A stretch of 64,000 bases of DNA from AP-15 sp963845735 (GTDB taxonomy: Bacteria > Pseudomonadota > Alphaproteobacteria > ATCC43930 > CGMCC-115725), in contig CAWJTR010000039.1 of assembly GCA_963845735.1 (NCBI GenBank), positions 62,001-126,000 on the forward strand, in the 5' to 3' direction. How positions within the stretch are numbered: the first letter of the stretch is position 1; the number at the start of each line of letters is the position of its first letter. Positions 36,030-44,343 of the stretch are shown here, piece by piece. A program made the position numbers and the translations under genes. The notes under the pieces are model-generated. The model did no database searches, was not told the DNA's origin, and saw nothing but the letters and a program-made list of their open reading frames with translations.

Positions 36030-36976
36030 CGGGCCCGCCCGCCGGCCAGGACCGGTTTGCCGAGAGGTAAGTCGGGAATTCACGCTCGGCAACGCGGCCC
36101 GCGGCGATCAGCCAAGTCCCGAGGGCGGCCAGTGCGGGGCCATCCCTGCTCGCTTCCGGCGCATAGAAGAAATATCCGCGGGTTGTTAGCACCGGATCCC
36201 GAATTGGTGCCAAAAGGCGGCCGGCGCGCAGCTCATCGCTGATCAACGCCACGGGACCCATGATTACCCCAAGCCCTTCCAGCGCCGCCTGGATGGCAAA
36301 ATAGAAATGCTCGAAGACCTGCTCGCGCGCCGGCTTTAGGTCAGGGACATTGGCGGCAGCGAGCCCATCGCGGCCACGCCGAGCGCAATGTCGCGGCGTG
36401 CAACAATGTGTGGCGCTCAAGATCGGCCGGTGTTCGCAGTGGGCAACTTGCCATCAACCCTGGACTTAGGACCGGCAGTCGCGCTTCGCCGAGAAAGCAT
36501 TTTCCAACCCAGCCGGAGTGCCGCCCCGGTCCCGAGATCACGGCGTCGACGTCCATGCGAAATTGCTCGACCGGGGTGCTCGCCGTAACGATGCGCAATT
36601 CCAAACCGGGATGATCGCGCTGGAATTCCGGAAGTCGCGGGATCAGCCAGCGCATCGCGAAAGTCGGCAAAGCCGATACCCGGAGCAGCGGCGCGGCCGG
36701 CATGGGCTCGCGCAAGCGCTGGGACACGGCCGCGAGGCGATCGAGCGCAGGTCCGGCCTCGGCGAGCAAATCCGTCCCCACCTGCGTTGGCACCGCGTTC
36801 CGGCTGGTGCGCAAGAACAGGCGGGCGCCAAGCCAATCCTCGAGCAGGCGAACCTGCCGGCTGACCGCGCCGTGGGTGACGTTGAGCTCCTCAGCCGCGC
36901 GCGTGAAGCTGCCGAGCCGGGCGGCGGCCTCAAAGGCTTTGATCGCATTTAACGGCGGTAGGCGAGGACGATCCAT
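36030..36976 (-). pseudogene. LysR-family regulator (GcvA-like) with a frameshift
   Basis: The N-terminal winged helix-turn-helix is intact (LPPLNAIKAFEAAARLGSFT, AAEELNVTHGAVSRQV, LLEDWLGARLFLR). The co-inducer domain follows normally (LRVSALPTFAMRWLIPRLPE) until about 36380. There it moves one frame (LKPAREQVFEHFYFAIQAAL, GLGVIMGPVALISDELRAGR). The continuation runs past its expected end without a stop down to 35749, so the natural stop is also lost; 36030 is an approximate limit. It is divergent from the MFS gene at 37088 and was presumably its regulator. Confidence 0.8.
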
Positions 36977-36979
36977 AGC

Positions 36980-36994
36980 GTGAGTTTTTCTCAC
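36980..36994. promoter_or_regulatory. Candidate LysR-type operator (T-N11-A palindrome)
   Basis: gtgag-ttttt-ctcac is a perfect inverted repeat containing T-N11-A, the consensus of LysR-type sites. It lies four bases upstream of the LysR start codon, in the divergent region shared with the MFS gene. That position fits autoregulation and control of the exporter. Confidence 0.5.
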
Positions 36995-37087
36995 AGCGGT
37001 CGTCAGAACAAGTCGTTTGTCATCAGACCGTCACACTGCCAAATCGTCTCCGACGCACCGAACTTTTTGCGGAGATGGCCTCGAATT

Positions 37088-38324
37088 ATGACGATCACGG
37101 CGCTCTCGACTGCGACCTACCCTGCTCGTAACCAGGCCCGCGTACTCTGGGTGGCTGCGGCGCCCACGCGCTGCACGACGGCTTTACCGATACGCTCTAT
37201 GTGCTGCTGCCGCTGTGGCAAGCTCAATTCGCATTGAGCTACGCCGCGATTGGCATCCTGCGCGCACTTTATGCCGCGTGATGGCAGGGTTGCAGGTTCC
37301 GGTCGCCGGGGCGACGCAGCGGATTGGCGGCGCAAGAATACTCGCGGCCGGCACTGCTGCGGCGGCAGCGGCCTATTTCTTCCTCGGCGCAAGCTCAAGT
37401 GTCGCCATGCTGGCGATAGCACTCGTTCTTGGCGGCATCGGCTCGAGCACCCAGCACCCGATTGCCTCCAGCCTCGTAGCTGCGGCTTACGACGGGCCTC
37501 GCTCGCGTGGCGCGCTTGGCACCTACAACTTTGCCGGCGACCTGGGGAAGATGGCGCTGCCTTCGCTCACCGCTTGCTTGATCGCGGTGATGTCTTGGCA
37601 TTCGGCTGCGTCGATCGTTGGCGTGATCGGTCTAGTGGGAGCGACCGCCATCTTGCTGCTGCTGCGCTCGGGCCCGATGGAACAGGCAGCGCATATACCT
37701 GCTGTTCAAAACGAGGCGCGGGAAGCGCGCGACCGCAGCGGCCTCCTCCATAAGGGCTTTCCTCTTTTGCTGGCGATCGGCGTCATCGACAGCGCCACAC
37801 GAATGGGTTTCCTGACCTTTCTGCCATTTCTGCTGCGGGCAAAGGGCGCTGGAGTGCCGGAAATCGGTGTCGCATTGACCCTGCTTTTCGCTGGGGGTGC
37901 TGCCGGCAAGCTTGTCTGCGGATTCCTCGGGGCGCGGCTTGGTATGTTGCCGACCGTGCTTCTGACCGAAGGCGCCACGGCGGCGGGCATTGTGGCGCTG
38001 CTGCCGCTGCCTTACGGCGCGGCGTTGGCACTGCTCCCTATCATCGGCATGGCGCTCAATGGCACATCATCCGTTCTCTACGGCACCGTGCCCGACGTCG
38101 TGACAGTGCAGCAGCGCGAGAGGGCTTTTGGCGTCTTTTACACAGGCACGATCGGCGCCGGGGCCTTGTCCCCCGCTCTGTATGGCCTCTTCGGCGACAC
38201 GCTCGGTCTGACGCCGGCGATGTTGCTCGTTGCGATGGTCGTGCTCTTAACGCTGCCCTTGGCATGGCGGTTCACTCGGCTGCTGCATCGCACGCGCGCG
38301 GAACGGTTCGCCGGTCGGAAATGA
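37088..38324 (+). pseudogene. MFS transporter (Fsr-like) with two early frameshifts
   Basis: ATG 37088 begins TITALSTATYPARNQARVL. Near 37145 the homology moves to GGCGAHALHDGFTDTLYVLL and WQAQFALSYAAIGILRALY, and near 37280 to VMAGLQVPVAGATQRIGGAR, which is open to the stop at 38324. The last 340 residues form ten or so good membrane helices (LGGIGSSTQHPIASSLV, YNFAGDLGKMALPSL). It resembles the fosmidomycin-resistance (Fsr) type of MFS exporter. Only the start is damaged; an internal start could give a protein lacking the first two helices, which is unlikely to work. Confidence 0.82.
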
Positions 38325-38432
38325 AGCCCAAATGAGCGCTCAGCCACTCAACGGGCTGCAAATTTGGACGCGTGCTGATGTAGCGATCGCTCGGGGCCGC
38401 AGAGAGCACTTTGCGGTGAGGAGCGGCGGCTG

Positions 38433-39617
38433 ATGACCGGGCGCGTTACTGTGGTCGCGGCACTCGGTACCACCCAGACGATCGCCTGGGCGTCCAGCTA
38501 TTACATGCCGGCTATACTAGCCGCGCCGATTGCCGCCGCACTGCACCTTACGAGCAGCGTCTTTTTCGGCTTGTTTTCCGGAGCGTTGCTGCTGTCCGCT
38601 GTCATTGGTCCATCGGTCGGGCGGCTGATCGACCACCATGGCGGGCGTGCCGTTCTCGCCGCTTCGAACGTCGTCATTGCCGCCGGCTTGATAATCCTCG
38701 CTGCTGCCCAGGGCGTCATGGGACTCGTCATTGCCTGGACGGTGCTCGGGATCGGCATCGGCATGGGTCTTTATGATCCGGCCTTTGCCGCATTGACCTG
38801 GCTCTACGGCCGCGAGGCTCGCGGCGCGATCACCGGAATCACCTTGATCGCGGGTTTTGCCAGCACGATCGGTTGGCCATTGAGCGCCATATTCCTGCAC
38901 GAATCGGGCTGGCGAGCTGCCTGCTTGATCTGGGCCGGATTGAATGTGATGCTTGCCGCCCCGTTAAACTGGCTGATCCTTCCGCGCCACGGCGCGTCGC
39001 CACGCGCGCCGCCGCCGGAGGCAACGGAGTTGCCGGCGATGGAGCCGCCGCTCGCGGCAATGCCGATCCTGGCGTTCTTTTTTGCCGCGACGTGGTTCGT
39101 GCAGGGAGCGATGGCAGCACATCTTCCGGGATTGCTTAGGGCGGCGGGGGCCTCCTCGAGTGCCGCAATTGCCGTGGCGGCGCTGGTCGGCCCGGCCCAG
39201 GTCGGCGCCCGTATCGTCGAGTTCGGATTGTTACGCTCGTTCCACCCCGTCGTGTCGGCCCGGATAGCATCGGCGTTGCATCCGATCGGCGCTGCGTTTC
39301 TCGTCGCGCTCGGTGCTCAGGGGATCATCGCGTTCGCGCTGCTGCACGGCGCCGGCAACGGTATGATCACGATTGCCAAGGGTACCTTGCCGTTGGCCTT
39401 GTTCGGGCCGCGGGGATACGGGCAACGGAGCGGGCTCCTCTCCGCGCCTGCCCGGGTGCTTCAGTCGGCAGCGCCATTCCTGTTTGGTCTGCTGCTCGAC
39501 CGGGTCGGGATCGCGGCCGTCGGATTGTCGGCTGGGCTTTGTCTCGCCGCGTTCGGCTCGCTGTTCCTGCTGCGCCCGCGCGGTGTCGGGCCGCACCCAT
39601 CACCGGTTCGCGGCTAG
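38433..39617 (+). CDS. MFS transporter
   Basis: A 394-residue permease with twelve membrane segments, apparently intact. Landmarks: ALGTTQTIAWASSYYMPAIL at helix 1, GRLIDHHGGRAVLAAS as the helix 2-3 loop motif, and GMGLYDPAFAALTWLYGREAR in the helix 4-5 region. This signature is typical of a proteobacterial MFS subgroup of unknown substrate. ATG 38433 follows gaggagcggcgg. It lies 108 bases downstream of the broken Fsr-like gene on the same strand. It may now be the only exporter under the divergent LysR regulator. Confidence 0.88.
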   Translation: MTGRVTVVAALGTTQTIAWASSYYMPAILAAPIAAALHLTSSVFFGLFSGALLLSAVIGPSVGRLIDHHGGRAVLAASNVVIAAGLIILAAAQGVMGLVIAWTVLGIGIGMGLYDPAFAALTWLYGREARGAITGITLIAGFASTIGWPLSAIFLHESGWRAACLIWAGLNVMLAAPLNWLILPRHGASPRAPPPEATELPAMEPPLAAMPILAFFFAATWFVQGAMAAHLPGLLRAAGASSSAAIAVAALVGPAQVGARIVEFGLLRSFHPVVSARIASALHPIGAAFLVALGAQGIIAFALLHGAGNGMITIAKGTLPLALFGPRGYGQRSGLLSAPARVLQSAAPFLFGLLLDRVGIAAVGLSAGLCLAAFGSLFLLRPRGVGPHPSPVRG

Positions 39618-39623
39618 CAAGAA

Positions 39624-40226
39624 TTATCGGAGGATCGCAGGTGTAACCGTCTCGTCCCACGGCAAGATCGTTGGCGAAGGCCAAATTGAACGCCACCGCT
39701 CGGTTTTCGCCTCGTAGATCGCACGGGTTATCGGCCTTTTGTTCGGTCTAACAACGAGGCCGAACAGATCGTCGAGGCCGAAGGGTGCGCAGCATTCGAA
39801 CGCGCCATCTATCCGGCTTACCCCGACCGCCGTTGCAGTCGTCGGAAAAGTTGCAATCGCATCAGCGCTTGAAAGATAGCGCTCTATCGCATAGCCGAAG
39901 CGCGCCTGGTACCAAAGGTGGACCCGTGCCTCGTTCTTGACATCGAGCTTTATCGCCAGGTGGCGAAATAAATCACGAATACGTCTCTCATGACTAGCTT
40001 CCGCGGCGAGCGACAGATCTTGGTCATCGAAGTAGATGAGGTCGACATCCTTGATGCCCAGCTCTGCGGGTTGTCCGCAAGCCAAATTCCAGATTGTCTG
40101 CGCGATGCAGCTGGCGACCAACCAAGCGTCGGGCAGCGCGATCTCGTCAAATCTTTCAAGGATGTCCGCAAGGCTCTGGTTCTGGCGCAGAGAGACGTGT
40201 AGCTCGTTCGCGCACCTCGATCCCAT
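39624..40226 (-). CDS. Nucleotidyltransferase-fold family protein (NTP_transf_6/DUF925)
   Basis: A 200-residue protein of the minimal nucleotidyltransferase family once called DUF925. The metal-binding acidic pair is KDVDLIYFDDQDLSLAAEA, preceded by SCIAQTIWNLACGQP. The C-terminal GLDDLFGLVVRPNKR and KAERW-type ending (YEAKTERWRSIWP) are typical. Start ATG 40226. Substrates are unknown; members stand alone in many proteobacterial genomes. It is first in line downstream of the phosphatase on the same strand, with a 21-base gap. Confidence 0.85.
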   Translation of the reverse strand: MGSRCANELHVSLRQNQSLADILERFDEIALPDAWLVASCIAQTIWNLACGQPAELGIKDVDLIYFDDQDLSLAAEASHERRIRDLFRHLAIKLDVKNEARVHLWYQARFGYAIERYLSSADAIATFPTTATAVGVSRIDGAFECCAPFGLDDLFGLVVRPNKRPITRAIYEAKTERWRSIWPSPTILPWDETVTPAILR

Positions 40227-40247
40227 TTGCCCGCCTTTATACCTTTA

Positions 40248-40839
40248 TCAATCGTCTGTCGTTGCCCTCAAGGCTTCAATTCGACCATCTGCAAGCCGCC
40301 AGACGATATCTTGCGGCACCGGCAATGACAGGGCCTCCCGGCGAGGCAGTCCGAGATAAGCTCCTCGGATCAAGCGCCCGGTCAGACCGTGCGAAACCGC
40401 GACGACAGTGCCTTGCACCTCGGCCAGCCATGTCACAACGCGGTTCACAGCCTGATCATAGGCCTCTCCGTTCGGCGCCCGAAAATACCAGTTGAAGCGA
40501 TCGGAGCCGTGCAGCATTCCGGGCCAGCCCGCGTCGATATCGTCATGCGTAAGCCCGTCCCAAGAACCGATCGTCACTTCCCGGATGCGGGGCTCCCGGA
40601 TTGGACCGGCAATGGGAAAGTATTTCCGGACGATTTCCGCAGTTTCGGATGCGCGACCGAGAGGACTGACGTGCATGGTGACGCCACGATATCCATCCAA
40701 TACCCGGGCAAGCAGCATGCCAAATTGGTGCGCCTGCTCACGCCCGTTCGGTGTGAGAGGGGAGTCTAGGCACCCCTGAAAACGGCCTTGGGCATTCCAT
40801 TCGGTTTCGCCGTGCCGGACCAGGTAAATTTCGCGTTCA
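40248..40839 (-). pseudogene. Histidine phosphatase family protein, frameshift just after the start
   Basis: A phosphoglycerate-mutase-like phosphatase. The catalytic motif is EIYLVRHGETEWNAQGRF, with a second His in VVAVSHGLTGRLIRG and Arg/Glu partners in SPLGRASETAEIV. The reading frame holding RHG has no ATG, GTG or TTG upstream before the neighbouring HAD gene. ATG 40839 with a fine ggggagagg site is one frame off, reading MNAKFTW. One missing base between 40839 and about 40825 would join them. So either the gene is dead or a base has been lost in the assembly; the rest is intact to the stop at 40248. Confidence 0.78.
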
Positions 40840-40938
40840 TCCTCTCCCCAAAATCGACTACTCGCGAACGGCCTGAAGCGTCGCTGAGGATCTCGTTTCG
40901 ACGAACGGCGATGTATTTCCAGTGCCGCTGCTGAATGC

Positions 40939-41613
40939 CTACCGGACCAGCTTTGCCATCGCGGTCGAGAGTTCGCGCATATCGGCGATTATTAGCGCCG
41001 CCCCGCGTGCCAGCAGGCGATCTCCATGCTCCGGCCCACAATGGCTCCCGCCGCAGAACCCGATCGCGGTCATCCCGGCAGCGATCGCCGCCTCGATACC
41101 AAGCGGGCTGTCCTCGATGACAAGACACCGGTCCGGGGCGGCTGCGAGCTGCTGCACGGCATAGAGGAACAGATCGGGCGCCGGCTTACCGCGCATCACC
41201 GTCGTCGCGCTGAACAAGTTTTCGCCAAACCGTGCCAGCAAGCCGGTCAGCTCCAGCTTTCGGCGGATCTGTTCCAGCACGCTGCTCGAGGCAACACAAA
41301 CCGGCAGTCGCAGCAAATCTAGCGCCTCGGCTACGCCTGCGATCGCCACGAGCGAGTGGCCGAATCCTTCCTCGATCAACGCGCCGACGCGCTCGGCATA
41401 GGAAGGCGGCAATGTGCGGCCCCACTCATGCTCGATAGTGGCGAGCATTTCGGCGTCGCTCATGCCGCAAAAGCGCGCAAGGAGCTCGTCTTCGGTGATC
41501 GAATAGCCACAGGCAGTCAGCACCTGGGCATGGGCGGTGTTGATAATCGGCTCGCTGTCGACCAGCACGCCGTCGCAGTCGAAAATCACCAAATCGAAAG
41601 GGCGGTTGCTCAT
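40939..41613 (-). CDS. HAD-superfamily hydrolase, beta-phosphoglucomutase/phosphoglycolate-phosphatase-like
   Basis: A 224-residue HAD enzyme with an alpha-helical cap. The four motifs are all present: DCDGVLVDSE (nucleophile and acid Asp), VASSS, RGKPAPD with the Lys, and VIEDSPLG with the Mg-binding Asp. ATG 41613 is chosen (MSNRPFDLVIF); the frame is open further but not conserved. It acts on a small phosphorylated metabolite, possibly a sugar phosphate. The HisE gene is 44 bases upstream on the same strand and the phosphatase follows, so three phosphate-ester hydrolases sit in a row. Confidence 0.92.
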   Translation of the reverse strand: MSNRPFDLVIFDCDGVLVDSEPIINTAHAQVLTACGYSITEDELLARFCGMSDAEMLATIEHEWGRTLPPSYAERVGALIEEGFGHSLVAIAGVAEALDLLRLPVCVASSSVLEQIRRKLELTGLLARFGENLFSATTVMRGKPAPDLFLYAVQQLAAAPDRCLVIEDSPLGIEAAIAAGMTAIGFCGGSHCGPEHGDRLLARGAALIIADMRELSTAMAKLVR

Positions 41614-41657
41614 CGGCGCCGGGGGCCTATTCTGGGCCGTAAATCGCAACGCCGGCA

Positions 41658-42047
41658 CTACTGCCCAGCGACCGACATCGAGCCCTCGACATCGTCGTCC
41701 TTTGGCAATTTCTCTGCCATCCCCAGCAGTGCCTGCCGACGATCCATTTCGGCCCAAACCTGAGAAGCGGTGATCCCAAGCTCGCCCCACAGAACGGCGA
41801 GATTGTAGATCAGGTCGACACTCTCCATCACGACCGCCGCACGCTTTCCGCGAACGGCTTCGATGACGACCTCCATCGCTTCTTCGGCCACCTTTTTGGC
41901 CATGCGCGGCAGGCCCGACGTGATCAGCTGGGTTGTGCGCGGACTAGGTTTTCGGTTGTCGCGTACCTCGGCAATCGCGGTTTCCAGTTCGGCAATCTGA
42001 TGGGGAACCGGGTTTTTCACGGATCTCTTTTTCTTTGAACCTGCCAT
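41658..42047 (-). CDS. hisE: Phosphoribosyl-ATP pyrophosphatase (HisE-like)
   Basis: A MazG-like all-alpha NTP pyrophosphohydrolase of 129 residues that hydrolyses PR-ATP to PR-AMP in histidine synthesis. The Mg-binding pattern is AKKVAEEAMEVVIEAV (EExxE) followed by MESVDLIYNLAVLW (ExxD). It has a longer N-terminus and C-terminal tail than typical HisE. No other his gene is near, so it could be a second, stand-alone copy or a housekeeping NTP pyrophosphatase. Start ATG 42047. The gene symbol is given for the family match, not from context. Confidence 0.8.
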   Translation of the reverse strand: MAGSKKKRSVKNPVPHQIAELETAIAEVRDNRKPSPRTTQLITSGLPRMAKKVAEEAMEVVIEAVRGKRAAVVMESVDLIYNLAVLWGELGITASQVWAEMDRRQALLGMAEKLPKDDDVEGSMSVAGQ

Positions 42048-42062
42048 CTTTTGCCCCGCTGC

Positions 42063-42182
42063 CTACGTGTCTTGCCTGAGCCGGCTCGATAGCAGCTCGC
42101 CGCGTTTTTCAAGGACCGCGTACGCTGCGGCCGCGATATGCGCGTTGATCCGCTTCAAGTCGCGCAGCAGGTCCTGGCGGCG
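42063..42182 (-). pseudogene. Fragment of a Na/Pi-cotransporter-type PhoU domain
   Basis: About 40 codons ending at a stop read DLLRDLKRINAHIAAAAYAV and LEKRGELLSSRLRQ. This resembles the extreme C-terminus of Na/phosphate symporters with a PhoU-like cytoplasmic domain. The rest of the gene is gone; the intact GNAT gene starts immediately next to it. It is a small relic of an old deletion. Confidence 0.5.
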
Positions 42183-42184
42183 CC

Positions 42185-42715
42185 TCAGAGAACTTTTTGG
42201 AAATAAAGTCGGCGAAGGCCAGAGCCGACTGTTTTGTTGCTCTCTATCTCGGCTATGTCCTCACGGAGTATCTGATACCCGGCGTTCATGTAGAGAGCGA
42301 TCGCGGCACTTTGTATTTCGGCGGTGCTCAGCTCAAGTCTCGCTATATTGCGCCGTCGGCATTCATCTTCGGCGTACTGGAGCATGCGGCGACCGATTCC
42401 GTTTCGTCGCGCCACCGCATCGACATACATACGCCGCAACTCCATCGCGTCGGGCGCGGCGCGCTCCAGACCAAATGTGCCGACGAGCCTATTACTGCGG
42501 ATCGACACCCAGAAACCGCCATCGTGCTCGCGATAATAGTCGGCAATCCGATCGATCTCCGCGGCCAGCGCACGTTCAATATAGGCTTCAAAGGCATCGC
42601 GGAGGTCCGGCGGGCTGAGAAGCCGGTTTGTAGCGATAAATAGCTCCCGGACCTGGGGAGCGTCATCGTCCGCGAACGGGCGAATTTCAATCTCGGTGTC
42701 CAAGTTTGCTACCAT
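42185..42715 (-). CDS. GNAT-family N-acetyltransferase
   Basis: A 176-residue acetyl-CoA-dependent acetyltransferase. Motif A is RRNGIGRRMLQYAEDECRRR, preceded by the core strand MELRRMYVDAVA and followed by LELSTAEIQSAAIALYMNAG and YQILRED. ATG 42715 (MVANLDTEIEI) is the best start. The substrate is unknown. It is downstream of, and on the same strand as, the methyltransferase, with 31 bases between, so these two are probably one operon. Confidence 0.88.
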   Translation of the reverse strand: MVANLDTEIEIRPFADDDAPQVRELFIATNRLLSPPDLRDAFEAYIERALAAEIDRIADYYREHDGGFWVSIRSNRLVGTFGLERAAPDAMELRRMYVDAVARRNGIGRRMLQYAEDECRRRNIARLELSTAEIQSAAIALYMNAGYQILREDIAEIESNKTVGSGLRRLYFQKVL

Positions 42716-42746
42716 ATTCGAGCACGCGCTTTGCTGGTCACGCCGG

Positions 42747-43499
42747 CTAGGCGCGTTTTGTGAACACGAACCAGTCAATTTCTTCGGTCACAGCCTCAGC
42801 CGGGTTGATATTGAGACGACGAGCGCGAAGCGCAGCCATTCCCTGATCGAACTCTATATCAGACAGACACGCCAGGAAGGAGTTGGCGCGCAGTGCCGAC
42901 TTCTGAACGAAGCTTGGCCAGTCCGGGGCTACGCCTTCCGTGACGATCTCATGGTGCCTTGGCGTGAAGCCGACGGTCGCAAAGTTCGAACTGATCTCAT
43001 CGTGGGATGGCAAGTCGGCATCGAGCATGGCCCGCACTGCCGGGAAAAAATTTGGCACGACGACATCGTTTTCGCGCGTTCCGGTGCGGATGCAAACGTA
43101 ACCACCGATGCGCAGGACACGCCGGCATTCTTGCGCTATCGCAGCCGGATCGGGCAGGTGGTGATAGATCTGCGACATAGACACGAGATCGACGCAGCTG
43201 TTCCGGAGCGGAAGCTCGTGTGCGGACGCCTGCCCAAATACGACAGGGCTCGTTGCCGGTTTCCGCCGGGCCTGGTCGATCATTTTCTCGGATGGATCGA
43301 GCCCGATGACCCCCGCAGCGAGTTCGGCTGCGAGCATTTCGGAAAAGCGCCCGGTGCCACAGCCGAGGTCTACGACCAGCGAGACAGCGGTCCGGTCGAC
43401 ATGGGTCGATAACAAGCGTTGCCAACGCCGGCGTCTTGCTGGCGTCAGTGCGCGTGGCTCATCGTAAGTCGTCGCGATGCCGGATTGATCATAGTCCAT
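42747..43499 (-). CDS. Class I SAM-dependent methyltransferase
   Basis: A 250-residue UbiE/Tam-type methyltransferase. SAM motif I is VVDLGCGTGRFSEMLA, then GLDPSEKMIDQA, and the motif after strand 4 is VDLVSMSQIYHHLPDP. The C-terminal TEEIDWFVFTKRA is typical of this family. ATG 43499 (MDYDQSGIATTYDEPR) is preferred over an upstream ATG at 43544. It methylates a small molecule of unknown identity. It is upstream of a GNAT gene; modification of one antibiotic-like or metabolic substrate by both is possible but unproven. Confidence 0.9.
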   Translation of the reverse strand: MDYDQSGIATTYDEPRALTPARRRRWQRLLSTHVDRTAVSLVVDLGCGTGRFSEMLAAELAAGVIGLDPSEKMIDQARRKPATSPVVFGQASAHELPLRNSCVDLVSMSQIYHHLPDPAAIAQECRRVLRIGGYVCIRTGTRENDVVVPNFFPAVRAMLDADLPSHDEISSNFATVGFTPRHHEIVTEGVAPDWPSFVQKSALRANSFLACLSDIEFDQGMAALRARRLNINPAEAVTEEIDWFVFTKRA

Positions 43500-43712
43500 C
43501 GCAATGATGATCCTCTCGAACGCGGCCAAGTCGGGATAGATCACTAGCCACCAAAGGTCGAGCGGGTCCAGCCGACACGCGATAACCGCTCATCGTTGCC
43601 AGCATTCGTTTGTCAGGCGACGAGACCGCCGCGCCAGCCCGGAGCCCAAACTGACCGCCGCCTTTTCTTGTGCGTGCAGAACATATGTGCGAAATAGTGG
43701 CCGCGCCGCCCG

Positions 43713-44150
43713 CTATCCGGCGACTGCAAGCAAACGGCCCGGCTCCTGCGAAGCGCTAACCGGATGCCCGTCGCGGCGCCACCAATCGAGTCCGCCGAGC
43801 AATTCTTTGACGCGAAATCCCAGCCGCGCGAGCTTGTACGCGCCCTTGTTCGATGCATTGCAACCAATCCCATCGCAATAGACGACATAGACCTTGCTGC
43901 GGTCGAAGCGTGCGACGGTTTCCGCGTTCATGTCGCGATGTGGGAAACTGATCGCGCCGGGGATGTGGCCCGTGATGTATGCGTCGCGGGAGCGAGCGGC
44001 GATCACCACTATGTCAGCAAGGGCGGCCTTGAGATCGACCGACAAATCCCATGAATCGGTGTGAAACCGCAGCTTGTCTTCCATTATCGTCGCGGTTTCA
44101 CCGGGCTCGGGCACGCCAAATTCAAGAACCGCTGAAATCTCGTTCGCCAT
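43713..44150 (-). CDS. Rhodanese-like domain protein
   Basis: A single-domain sulfurtransferase of 145 residues. The active-site Cys lies in the loop VVYCDGIGCNASNKGA, six residues that fit a rhodanese cradle; a second Cys three residues on is unusual. The CH2A box is SRDAYITGHIPGAISFPHR and the C-terminal GGLDWWRRDGHPV is typical. ATG 44150 (MANEISAVLEFG) is preferred, with cggaggtcg upstream on that strand. It stands alone. The role is thiosulfate or persulfide sulfur transfer, or a sulfur sensor. Confidence 0.9.
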   Translation of the reverse strand: MANEISAVLEFGVPEPGETATIMEDKLRFHTDSWDLSVDLKAALADIVVIAARSRDAYITGHIPGAISFPHRDMNAETVARFDRSKVYVVYCDGIGCNASNKGAYKLARLGFRVKELLGGLDWWRRDGHPVSASQEPGRLLAVAG

Positions 44151-44343
44151 GATCGACCTCCGTTCCCGAGGAACGTCCCGATCTTCGATCACCCGGCCTG
44201 AGGCTCAACTCCACGAGCTAAGGGCCGGACATCCGCGTCTAGAAGACGGCCACACCTCTACGTGATAATCGGGTCTTAGTTCCCGATTCGCCCTACGGCA
44301 AGTCGAACGTGATAGAAGAAGGGAGAGAAACACGGGGGCAGGC

